From Linepithema humile (Eukaryota > Arthropoda > Insecta > Hymenoptera > Formicidae): DNA of 64,000 bases. Within the stretch, counting starts at the first letter, position 1. The number at the start of each line of letters is the position of its first letter. The stretch covers positions 32,704,931 to 32,768,930 of the forward strand of contig NC_090128.1 in assembly GCF_040581485.1 (NCBI RefSeq). The letters run 5' to 3'. The translations under genes were made by a program, and so were the position numbers. Below, piece by piece: positions 49,981-62,790 of this stretch. Below the pieces are notes generated by a model. That model searched no databases. It was not told the DNA's origin and was given only the letters and a program-made list of their open reading frames with translations.

Positions 49981-52900
49981 GGGCTTGGTTTAACTATCTT
50001 TCTGTTTCTGGCTGCGATAAACTCTTTTACGGCTCATCATTCGTCAGCGAAGGCAACCTGCAATCACACACTCGTTTACACTACTAGCATCTTTCGACGT
50101 CAGTCAACGCGAGGAGCTCTCGGCCCTTTCTGGCCTTTTTTGTCCCTTTTACGCGGTCAAACCTTATATGGCGCGACGAAGACGCCCGGGGATTAAATTA
50201 TTCAAATCACGAGAAGATCGCAACTCATCTCTTATATTATTATTATATTGTATATGTTTGTATAAGCAGTGCATTTGAACAAATATTCATTTAATTAAAG
50301 GCTTGTTTAATTGAAACATGAATTAAGCGAAACGATATTTACACACGTAGGTATATAAAAATATTTTTATCTTTTTATAATATTACGACAAAATATCATG
50401 GAATCTTTTCTCTTCTGTGACTTTTCTTTATGACATTTAGCAGCCTCCTTTACATAAATGTCTTTGGCTGCTTCAAACGATTATTTTTAGATTAAAGAGT
50501 CTTTTATTTAATATTTACACGTATTGCATACCTGTTTCCACGTATGATGCCGTAATTGGTTTTTAAATGGTGGTTACGCAGCGAATCTTTTCGCGCTTTA
50601 AATGCGGTTGCGATATAATTACGCAACCGCGTAATCTCTCGCGGATTCGACAGCGAGAATGAAGAAAGAAACGCAAGACGACGATGATTCCATACGTAAG
50701 CGTATACGCGCGCGTGTAACAGTCGCGGAGGCACCGCAAAGTCGAGTGGATACATAACGAACTTCGCCGCAATTTCGCCGCAATTTGCACGAGTCGGGCC
50801 CTTTGATGGGCGCTTTCCTGGAGCGGCGATTTCGAAGTCGTTTCCGCGTTTTCACGCGGCGTTAAAGCGGTTTAAACGCGAGATAATATCTCGCGGGTAA
50901 TTGTTCGCGCGAGGAAATTTGCGGGCGAGATTGCACGGGGCCGGGCTTAGGAACGGCGCATCTTGCTGTTGTTTTTTTTTTTTTTTTTTTTCGCTTCCTC
51001 ATTTTTTCCACGGTCATTAATAATTCATTCGCGCGATCGTCCCGAAACCGGTGCGCGTCGATCTCCGCGATCTTGTCCGCTTCTTGATTCGACCTCGGGC
51101 TCGCGAGATCTTCTCACGGTTAACGAACGTTAATTTATACGTAGATTGAAAGCGGATAGACTGGATCCGATCAAATTTATTAGGGTCGAAACGGTAGCGG
51201 ATCTCTCGGCTAGCAAAGCCAAGCTGTAATAGCGGCTGATGACTGGGTTCGATAGATAGCTAGATCGAAAATGGTCGCGTTTACAAGAGGGCAAAAATGG
51301 AACAGCGTTTGCATCAGCATCGGTCGATTTCTTCTATATAACTTTCTTATCATATATGCATATTTAAATATTTTGATTTATCGAGTATATTATTTATCAT
51401 AATCAATTAGAAAGATTGAAGCGTTCTTGCAAATTCAATTGAATAATTTACAAGTAAGATAAACATTTATTGCATCAACAATCTTTATCCGCGGTCTAAA
51501 TCATCAGTGAGATTATAATTTCGAAAATAAATGTTATACTCTATAATTAGTTCACATTTAGATATCTAAAACCAGCCCATCTTTTTTTAACTGCAATACG
51601 CGTCAATTTCTTAGCCTACTCACCCGTTGATGTTGTCGCCTGCAGTGCGCTTTATATGTCTATGAATATTTATGACGATGTCGAGTGGCGATTTGCGGCG
51701 CTGATGTATACATAACTGTGGAAATAACAGCGCGTGGAAAACTCCCGTGTCAGGTAGTTTTGCGCTTGTTTGCGACTGTTCCTCGTGAGCGATGAACGTC
51801 GAGGTATTCGGACAGGTGTGTCGGCGTTTACGGCCGGCGTTGTAGGTATAAAATTGATATCGCTTATAATTTGAGGCCGTTACAGTCGGGTTGCGCGGCA
51901 GGAGCGAAGATACTAGATTATTATAAGAGTCCCTCCGTGATTACAGGCTCCGATCTCGGTAACGCGCCTCCGCCGGCCGATCGGGCGGGCATCGTAGGGT
52001 CCTTTACGATCGCTAATGAAGCACATCGGCGCGCATTTTGCTCCTCGCGCCTTTTCAATCGCACTTGTTGACGAGAATTACCGTCTAGGCGTGGACTATG
52101 GAAATCAGCTGCGAATTTTCGCTCCGGGCCAGCCATAACCGAAGGATTTATTATAGTCCGTCTTTATAATCCACCCACCCTTCCCGCATTGTCAAAACTG
52201 CCGAAATTCACGCGAGCAAAAATGCTGATTTATTCATGAACGAAATATCTTGTTATTAGAAACTTAGGTAAAGCAAAATTTATATTCAAACTGCGAAAAT
52301 TGACTTCCAATTTGTCAAAAATTTACCATTCAATGTCAAGTTATATTAAAACGTTTCTGAAAAATTATTCTCAAGAAAATATCTATTATGAAAATTTAAT
52401 TATAAAAATTAAAAATTATAGCTTTTTGACAATCTGAAAATTTCTCTATTATCGTGTCTCTGAAACCACGCGGGCGTTTCTATCAATTTTGCGTTACATA
52501 ATTCTAACCGGATGCTCATCAGGTGCTACCTCTCAACTTTTTACATCGAGGATAAAGCCTGGTATCGATTCACGCCAAGATTACGCCGAATCACGCACAT
52601 CCGCGCACGCCCTTGCGGCTACTGTAGCTTTCTTGCCGAGCATAATTAGATAGGATGCCATGATTCAACGGTTTGTTAAAACACATTGCTGCGGCGCGAA
52701 GTCGCTGCGATTCTGTTAGTCCCATGAGAGCAATGCGTTCCCGGGCGAATCCGCGCGAAAAGATCGACGTGACAACGCACGAACGACTTTGCACACAAAC
52801 GGCTCGACGCGCATTTCTATGCAGGAAGTCACTTTTTTCGCGCACATTGTCTTTCAATTTTATGAGCGGCATTTAAAGATAACGTTGTTTTGAAAATATC

Positions 52901-55796
52901 ATATTTTATCATAATAACTTAATAACACTATAGTTGTAAATTATACATATATTTTTTTTATTTACTGCGTTTTTAGAAATTTAATATCGAAGAACTTGCA
53001 ACAAATTAGTGATAAGCCAAGTTTTATTTATTAAGTCTTGCAATTTTGTTCGAAATAATATTAGTTCTTGAAAGTAAGAAACTCATTGTCAAATGTGAGA
53101 CTTTTAATACTTCTGATTGCTTACTCATAAAATTTCCAATATCTAAATATAATGACTGCATGGTTGAATTACTTCTATTACACGTAGTCTGAAATTATTA
53201 AAACATCAATGTTTGCGCATTAGCAGGCGAACAAAAGCTCGTTATCGCAGTCTCATTAGCGTGCTTATTTTCACTGCGAGTCGTGCGACTGTCGACACTG
53301 CAAAGTGCCAGTACACGGTTGTTTACACGACCTCGTCGCACGTTACGGCCGCAATCGATGGTGATCGCGGGCGCTACCATGCTGTTTTTAGTTTTCTGAC
53401 TAACAATAAGCTACAGTCGCCGCCTGTGCGATAAGAGAGCAATATCAGCGGCGCGCACTTGTCACAACACTCTCTCCGTGCTATTTATTTGAAGTCGTTG
53501 CCTTTCCTCGTACATGTGCACCTGGGATACAGCGATGCGTTTCGGCATTGATTCGTTAATTCATGGCACAAGCCATGTTGTCTCTCAAAACAACACTCCC
53601 TCTGTCTCGTCCGCGAGACGTGTTTACACAATGCGTTTTAATTAACCGCGTGTGTCGATACAAGAGAGCAAATTGAACATACAAGAAAACGACGAATTCC
53701 CGCCGTAATCGTGACGAACAGATTAAGTGCGTGTAAGAGTCTGTAAAACTCGAAAAATAAATTCATCGAAAAGCGACTGACGCTAGAACGCATCTCGGCG
53801 TGTAAAGCGTCGTGGCATTCTTGTTTCGCGATCGCGCGGACGGGGATTTACGGAATTGCGCCGTTTCCAGCGGCGCGCAGCTGCTATGCAGGTATCTTAC
53901 ACATGAGAAGTACGCGCAATAAATCACCCGTTGTGTATAATTTACGCATAAATCATTAGGCGTGCGTGCGGCCGCGGCAGCAGCAACGCGGGCATTTCGT
54001 GCAACACGGCGCACTTATACCGCGATGCACGCGGCCTTTAAGAGTTCATTCAAGAAATATCAACGCTGCTGCGCACTCTCGCGCGCCGACAGCTTCCAGG
54101 AACGTCGGGGAAAATTGCGGCATTCGACGCGCCGCAACCTTCGATGATACCACAAATCGCGAACACGCGACTCGCCTCGCGGGTTTCTACGAAAGCAAAG
54201 TGGTTTCCGCTTCAATTACCGCCTTCGCACTTGTCCATGTTTCTTTCTATCAGTTTTGTTCTTTTGTATCGAAGATAAGCGTAAACATTGATTTTAAATG
54301 TATAGTAAAATATTGAAACTTTGCTTTTTATGTTTCAGGTAAGTGTCTGACATTTCCAAGGACCGTATCGAATCGAACAAACTTTTTTAAAGATTGAGCT
54401 ATTCGATGGAATAATGTGTGAGTAAAAAAATATAAAAATGCGTGCATGCTATGTTTGTTTGTGTTGTTTATAATTATCTGATAATGTAATATAATATTAT
54501 GATTGTTGCTAAAAAGTTTTAGGTTCTAAAAAAATTCTACGAAATTAGATTTGAAATATTTTCACAAACTTTTCTGAAAAGAAGTATGATATCACTGTTT
54601 CGCTTTACGTAAAACATTTAAAATAAAAACAAGATGATTTGTATTACTATTATCTTAATAGTTCAAGAGTTAATTATAAAAATTGTTTGTTATTTTCCGT
54701 GTATACTTACAATTAGAAGAAAAAGCAGATTTTTTACCACAATTATTCACCTTCGTCATGCAATCAAGCGTGCTATTAGAAACGAGCATTCCATATTTTA
54801 TGAATTTTTCCAGTTCAAAAGATAGGAAGGAAACATGCGTGCGTAAGCACGCGAGGATGCGCGTCTATCTCCACGCAGGAAGCTCGAGGACTCGAGAGTT
54901 CTGGCACCCGGTACTCTGCGTGATACAGTTTATCGGGAGACAGCGCGCATGTCAATATGTAACATTGCTAAACGCATGAGCAACAAACGTAAAACGCTCG
55001 AATACACGCGAGCGGTTGTCCACGCGAGAAGTATAGCTACACCGAAAAAACTTAGAACATGAATATTTAAATAAAAATTATTATTTAAATGTAGTGGAAC
55101 AAATACGAGAATGATAATTGGAAATATTATACTTGTAAATCTGAAAAAAAAAATCCGCGAGCGATTATGCGCAACGATTCCTCAATAACAACGCGATCTA
55201 CGACGCGGCAACGATTCCACCCTAGCTGCGTCGAGATAACCAGCAACACCTGTCGATCCAGATATGCACGCGAAATAATTGTCACTTACAGCCGCGCCTC
55301 GAAAATAGTCACTCCTCTCCACCTAGTTACACGCGAGGTCCGCGGTTGCCCTCTTTTTCCCTCTTTCCCTTTCTCTCTTTTTCCCGCTGTATCACACTGC
55401 ACGTGACACACTCTGCGTAGCTTGTACGCCACGCACACAGTACGAGCGCCTTGTAACACGCGACTCACACACGCTCGTCGTGTGCGTGGCGTGCGCGCAA
55501 AGCGTGGCGGCATGCAGTGCGGGTTCTACTTTTTGTCCCTTTCCGGCCCGCCCTTCCTCCCTCGCCCTTCTGAACCGCGTGTGAGGGACAAGGAGGAGGT
55601 GGATGACGAGGGACGAGAATGAGGAGGAGGAGATGAAGAGGGTTCATCTTCTCAACCCACCCGACCCTCGTCACCCTCGATCCACCTCCTGCGTCCCTCC
55701 CCGCCCCCTCCTGGGATTCTCCTCTCTCGAGATCTTCCTCTTCCCCCTTCGCCTGCCAGCAGCCCTACTCCGCTCTCCGGCTCTGACTCTCGGACG

Positions 55797-55817
55797 CACC
55801 TGCCGCCGGTTCCCACA
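55797..55817 (-). promoter_or_regulatory. Composite proneural E-box and Su(H) site, copy 3
   Basis: CACCTGC (55,797-55,803), six bases, then TTCCCACA (55,810-55,817). The last base differs from copies 1 and 2 but still fits YGTGGGAA. Same strand, order and gap. Confidence 0.55.
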
Positions 55818-58800
55818 CTCGATGCCCTCGGTGCCGGACGTGACGTCACGCCGCACCCCGCCGCACTCCGTCACCTCGTCGTCGTCGTCGTCATCGTCGT
55901 CGTCTCCTAGCGAGAACCCATCGAGAGAAGCGTGTGTGCACGCACGACGCACGCCGTACGCAGGCGTCGTGCGCGCGAGGGACAACCCGTTCGTTCAGCG
56001 ACGATGGCGACGACGATGCTCTTCCGAGTGCCGACCTTTGACCTGGACTCACTAGCGTGATTTCAAAATAACGCCGCTTCCGGCAATTACTCGCAATCGT
56101 GATGTTTTTTTTTTATTATTTTTTTTCCTTTGTGTGATTTTTCCACTTATGTGATAAATATGAAAATATAAAATGTTCAATGACTAAATTATTCTTGTTG
56201 TTCAGCACTTTTTGCAAGATAATGAAGTCGCACTTTGCGTTTTCGAATACTTCATAATTTTTTAATTCATATATAATTATTTAAACGAAAATTTAAATGT
56301 CATTGCAGGATTAAATAATGCCGCTCTTTTAATAATAACGGATTTTTTAATTCCGACAGAGCGTTTCCTGTCGCCCTTCGAAAAATGGAAGTACCGTGGC
56401 GAATTCAAGATACTCGCGACAGAAATGCGCCGATGCACCTTCTCGATCACCGGCGTGTCGATCGAACGATCGATCATCGAATGAGCCGATTGTTCGCGGC
56501 ACTTCTTTTTGCGGATGATGCGTGCACACATGCGATGCACCTGCTTCATCCTCCGATACCGATTGCTCACCCAATCTATCTCTTCTATGGATACCGTAAC
56601 ATCCAGCAATCGTTTCATCATGTTTACAAGTTATGCTCGTACTTAAAAGCGCATTTCGATATAGGTATGTGGCCTTGATGTAATTAGCATACACGTGGAG
56701 AGACGCGCTATTATTGTCATGCTAATTATATCATTATCGATCTACGATATTTCTCGACTAACCATTGAAGGTTCTAGGAGGCAGTCAAGCTTGAATCGCG
56801 CTTCGATATATAAATGCATATCGTTTGACGCAAAATATAACAGAAATAGCTCAATAATTGCTGGCGATGTGTAATATATTGTATAAACAGACATTAGTCG
56901 CCGATTTATTCTCGGAAATACGCAGTTAATGCATAACGCAGTTACGACGTGTGTTGTTACACTTGTTACCCTTGCTTCGTGTATCGCGCCGTCGTTTCGT
57001 TCGACAATTCCGTTGACATAATTATGAGAGCGCCGCCTATATCTGGACGGCGAGCGGATACAAACGTCGGGCTCTTTTCCGGATAAAGGTCTACCGATTA
57101 AGTGTCTTAAGCTAATTTGTACAATCCGGTTGTCTGCGTTTCAAACGCGACGAACCGGTTCCACTTTCGATCTACCGATCATTATTTTCATGGCCGACAG
57201 TCTTTATCGAGCTATTAATTAAAACTTACAAATCAGGGAACATCAATGTCGGAAGACGTTAAAACGTGAAAAATACTATTATTCTTTATTCTTTCATATT
57301 ATTTTTTTTATACGTGGGAAGCGGTTTTGTAGTTTTGTAAAATTGCCTTTGGATTATAAGTACATACAGCGTTCCGTGTCAGAGAAAGACGACGGGTTTT
57401 ACGCATACTGTATATACATTGTTATTTTCTCAGAGTTCGATTTTTCGACATACACCGGTCCCACGGCTCTGGTGACAAGGAAGTCCTTATCCAACCGATA
57501 GAAATTTCCACTCACGTATCGTGTGATTGGCATCTCGTACGCAGTCAACGTAGCGCATGCTATCAATGTAGCGAGTTGCTCGATACGTGACGGTCAGTCA
57601 TACTGAAAATCGCGGCCTCCAACGACCTTCTGCACCACTTTTCGAATGCATTCTCGTGCCGCTTTTAGTATTTATTTTTTTTTTTTAATCTAATCTAATG
57701 TAGTGTTTAATTTTTTATATTTTTTTACACGCCAAAAATCTGCAATTTATCCTCCACTATCAATACTTTGAAACAAAAAGTATCGTGTGGAAGAATAAAA
57801 TTTATTTTTTAAGAACGGAGATTCTTTATCTGAAGTGAAGGGATCGTTTAAAATTATTTAGGGCGAGATATATTTTTCCCCGCCAAGAGGATTTTTTCGA
57901 ATTCTTTTCATGAAGAAAACACAAAGTGGATTGAGGTCGAGATATTACCAGCAGCAAGTCGACGCCCACTCTCGTGAGTCCGCTTCTGGCTCGAAATTGT
58001 TTTCACGAATTTTACGCGCTTCGTATCGGGAATGTCAATTAGTTGCCGATACGTGTATGTTGGTACACGCATGATGTTCACGTTTCATGGAATCATCGAT
58101 AAAAACCGCACGATCATTAAGGTTCTCGAGAGCCGATGCAATATTCTATGTACGTAAAATGGTAATCCACGTAAAAAAGGCCGGAGCAAATTTATGGGAT
58201 TTGTTATTAAGGAAGTATATTTCAACTTGTTAAACAAGAAACGCTTACTTCACGCTACTTTATGATGTAAAGTAACGTATTGCAGTGAAGAGGTGGATTG
58301 CGCCGATTGTCTTTGTACACGTGTCGGAAATTTCTCCGGTTCTTCCGGTTTTATTGTGTCTTGACATCCCAGTTTCTTCCTTGAATAATATGAAACTTCA
58401 GACGAGCAAGAACTCTTCTATTTTACAAAAGTCACGGAATATTCATCGCACGATCTTTATTCTAAGGAAGATTTCTTCACGTCAACACGTCTCTCCAAAT
58501 CGAACGCGGCTTCTATCGCGCTCAAAACACACAGTCGTCGTGACGGGGCGAAAATCAGCATGAGATAATCTAAATATTACTCATTAATTCGCGAAGAGCG
58601 AAGGGTTGAACCGACGCTGTCACGCTGTTTAGTCCGTATAATTGCCGCGATTTCCTATTAAAACGCCGTGCACGCCCATCGGGCATCTTAGAGGTGTACC
58701 GAATCGCAGGCGCTTCATCGGCGTTCACGCTTCGGCGGAGCGAAAAGAGACCAGAAGAAATGACCGATGATTGGCCCCTGTCTTCGGGCCGGTCCCGTCG

Positions 58801-61723
58801 TCGGGGTCCCCGAAAAAAGAAAAATGACAACGAAATAAAGGAGATACGATCGTCGTGGAAGAAGGGCCAGCCAAGCTGGGCCCTCCGTGGGCGTGCTGGC
58901 AGTCGCGGCGCGATTAAACCGGGCGATTTTTTGCCCGTTCGCTATAAACGGAAAAGTCAAACATTCACGAGCGCTTTCGTGCGTCTCTCCTCGCCGCTGT
59001 GGGAATCCAACGTCCACCGTGCATAAACGCGTTTGCCGTCTACCGCAAGAAACATCACGAAGAAGGCGTTTGTTGGTTCTGCGGGACTAGATGAGAAACG
59101 CGGCAATTCACCGTCACCCTCCGCTTCCAGCGGTTCCGCGTTACTGCCTTTCCTTCGTCGCCGTCGATTATTTGCTCAGATGATCTCCGAGGCAGATCAC
59201 GCGAAATGAAAATGTCTTTTAGAATGTCCCTCTTTCTTCACAATATTACAACTTTTGCAGATTCAAAAGCCCCGGAATTTGCAAATAAGCTTCTAAGAAG
59301 TCGTCTTCGTCACAGTAATGTATCTTTAAAAATTTTTTAATTTTTGCAAAACATTTGATTAAATAATGATTTGGCATCATGCAGCGATGAACGGACATAA
59401 AATAACGATTCATTAAAATATCGGCTGCTAGACAGTTTTGTTTTTAATCCAAGCTAAAGGTATCATTTGAGAAGAGCTTATGTTCCTCTTTTTCGCACGA
59501 TCTTACACGCATGTACAGTGCGCTAACGCATAAAGGGGAAAGATCATAATCGAGGCACGAGTGCAAAAGAACGATACAAAAGGACTCGCTCCCTTGTGCT
59601 CGGCGATGCCTTCTCTTCTTCAACCGGACACGCGACGTTCGTCGTGAAAAGGGTTAAAAAGGGAACCGACCGCTTTACTCGGAACTCATGGATCGCCGCA
59701 AATTCGCGATAACGCCGAGACCGCGAACAGGTCTCTTACAGCGGGCGACTTAACACGCGCGACACGTCTCCCTCGTGCCGCGGTGGCGAATGCAGGACGC
59801 GATCGGCGATGACCACGCCGCAGAGGATAGAGAGAAAAAGAAGCGAAATTCCCGACTCGCCGCACTACGTGCGTGTGTGCGTGGAGGCGAGCGGAAAGGC
59901 ACGAGCTCGCTTGTGTGGGCAGGGCGCATTATGGGAACGCGCGGTGTGAAGGCATGTGTTGTTCTTTGGAGGCCGTTGGAGGACGTGTCACGGCTTGCAT
60001 CGACGAATCGCCTTTCACAAAGGGAAACCACCCAACGCCGCGTTGACGGACAGGATGCGTGACTGAACGGATGCTCGGTACGTGTGCGTACGCGCGGAAT
60101 TCTCTGTCGGGATCCGCCACGTTAAAAGCTTTTAATTGCTTTTCGAACGAAGACCGATAATATCTCTGACCGAAGCGAAATATTCCGCGTAATGGCGGGG
60201 GAGAATTATTTGAAGAGTGAATGGTGAAGGATCTGCGTTGACTTATTGCGAAATCGTCACTTACGTAACGATTATTTATGTAAGAGGACAATGCGCTGTA
60301 TTGAAATTTCAAGTCACAGCGAAAGGATTACCTAAAGTGGAGAAATCTAATTTAAATTTTCAATTGAATCGTGCAAATCGGACGCATGTCGCGTAAAAAT
60401 AATTCGTCGTCTTCGAATCTCTTTTTCCAATGTCAGAGTAACACTGAAATAAGTGTGTCCTCGATTTGCCCTACAAGAGAAGAGCGTCTCGCCGCATGCG
60501 TGACCAACCGGATCTCCGCCGTTGCGTATGTGTACGCAAGTTTCGGGTTCTTTTGATCGGGGCACTTAATCCTCGAGAGGGTGGTTGCGTCGGACGAAAG
60601 GGGAGGCGAGGAACGGGTTTGAGAGTCTGCGAATTTAATGCCGACGTTACCGATGCCCTGATCGGATTAGTCGGCGGACTTTTGGTGCAAGGACGTCCTT
60701 CAGCCGATCCACTTTGATAAAGTTACTTAGCCTTTGCCGCTCATGATCCTGAATGCTTCCGACGCTCTTAAATCGCTAGCCATAAACTTTTTGCACTATG
60801 TAATACCCGGGAATTAAAATTTTTAATCAGTGAATCTAAAAATCTTAAAATAAATTAAATAGTAATTAATAGTTTTATTAAATTATTTGAAAAATTTTTG
60901 CAGATTTTTGTGCGAATTTTATTGCAAAAATAGATTACAACAAAATGAAATTAATTATCAGTGTAATATAAATTTTTTAAGTAGTTTTTATAATATAATC
61001 GAACAAATTTTTCAAGATTTTGCAAGTAAATTATAGAATAGAAATTAGTGAGCACTATTTAAGTAGAAATTAACGCACCAATGCTAATTCGCAAATATAT
61101 TTTAACATAGAATATCAACATTTGGACATTAAAACTTTCTAGCGCCTTACTTCTCTTTTTATATGTGCTTGAGATTTCCGATTCTCGATAAATTAGCCGA
61201 GTAAACATACTTGAAATCGAAAGAGACTTCTGATCAGAAGCTAACGTATTATTTTACGTGCCAGACAAATACGTGCGCGAGAACGTAGAAGTAGAATCTA
61301 AAAACGAATTCCGTCGCGTCGTAAGTTATAATCCCGCGTTCACGAGAGATGCACTTATCTGAACGAGATGCCGCGCCAGGTCGCACTGCGCCAAGAAGAT
61401 GATATCAAATCAGAGAACGGAAATTATTGACTCGGGTATCTCGTTATTTTCGGTTGTGACGATAACGGCAGGCTGCGCAGAAAAATAGCGGAGATGCACC
61501 CTCGTTGGTTATTCGCATACAAATGACGGCTAATATCGTCAGTCGAGTGTCTACTCTTTAATAAAGTCTTTTTGATAAGCTTGCGATGAAAGAAGGGAGG
61601 AAGAATAGAAGAATAATGCGGGCGTGTGCTAACTGTCTGTTCTATTTTCGTACACAGATAAAACTGGTCTGAAATTCTCTCTTTCTGGAAAGTCGTGAAT
61701 CGCATATCGAAATCGGCAGCGGC

Positions 61724-62043
61724 CAGTGGCGTCAAATTGAGGATCACTGTGTACTAATTAATTGTATTTAATTAATTTTGTATCATAAAGCAGCAGAATA
61801 ATTTTTACACTTCATGATTATACGTTTTATATTTATATTCTCGTGTAAAAAAAGACAATGTACCGATTTATTGCGATGTGTTTTATCTATGCCACATATT
61901 TTGAGTTCAATCTTAGCCGCGCTTCTTGTTTTGAAATTTATTTTTAATATAAGTATTCTTAATTTTAAAAATACATATGCTCACATGACGTGATCACAAA
62001 ATTTCTGAATGCAAACCTTTAACATCAGAAATCGACGCCACTG
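61724..62043. mobile_element. Small non-autonomous DNA element (MITE), hAT-like ends
   Basis: CAGTGGCGTC at the left is matched by GACGCCACTG at the right, enclosing 320 bases of AT-rich, non-coding sequence. One more base on each side also pairs, giving CCAGTGGCGTC. No convincing target duplication flanks it. The first nine bases are shared with the element at 12,738-13,034, suggesting a common transposase source. Confidence 0.5.
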
Positions 62044-62757
62044 GTACACTTTGCCGTGGGACGGAAGGTAGCATCGAAAGTGCGAAGTTACGAGCGAAGC
62101 CCGTAAGTGGGACCCGCACTATATCCGCTTATTCATTGAACTGCTGCGACAATAAACGCCAATCAGCTTTGAGTGTCCCGCCAATTAGATCGCACGTTTG
62201 CAGCCTCGCCGCGCTTGCAGCCTGCGACACTTTTCGAAAGTGCGCGTCGCAAAAACGGGCACCCGGATTTCGTCGGTGGCAACCATGCGAACGCGATCGC
62301 GTTAATGAACTTTCTAAGGACCATCTGGCCGTGGTTCATTCGCGCGACCGTCTTCGTTCGCGGAAAGCAGGCTAATTAAACCTTGATCGACATTAGCGCC
62401 TCTTTTTTTATTAAGACCGGACGAGCTAAATATACGATTGACAGTAATTAGCAACGATTATGGTTATTACGCGACTCGTAATTGAATCGAATCGAATTGA
62501 ATCGCGTCCCGTCCGATACTTAAATGTAGGAAATACCGCGAGATAGCCTGCAATAATGAGAAGCGTAATAATTAGCGTTCAAATTACGGCCGAGCCTGTG
62601 GACATATTTATCCGCATGAATGACGCGAGAGGAAATTGATGCGTGTTTGGTTCGCGTACGCGAAGCAAATAATAGGACGATGATTACAAGTAGCCGGATT
62701 ATTGCTTCACCTCGACACGGAGGCGTTCTACGCTCTAATTAAAAAACGTCGTCGCGC

Positions 62758-62790
<33 letters not shown>

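Larger units (their letters stand above)
48900..61723. other. Long non-coding spacer
   Basis: No recognisable gene. It contains a C-rich tract (49,962-49,980), a T run near 50,973-50,991, a CpG-rich patch at 55.2-56.05 kb with the third composite E-box/Su(H) motif, and isolated Su(H)-type 8-mers at 57,313-57,320 and 58,998-59,005. The open frames around 49.3-49.8, 55.6-56.05 and 58.7-59.0 kb overlap on both strands and carry no domain I recognise. Confidence 0.5.

Noticed and set aside
51240..51260. GGGTTCGATAG resembling a tRNA B box
   Set aside because: No A box, acceptor pairing or anticodon arm can be drawn around it. Similar isolated GTTCGA matches elsewhere fail the same test.
55603..56055. 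150-codon open frame in a CpG-rich patch
   Set aside because: Serine-rich run comes from a (TCG)n repeat and the rest is low complexity; antisense frames are equally open.
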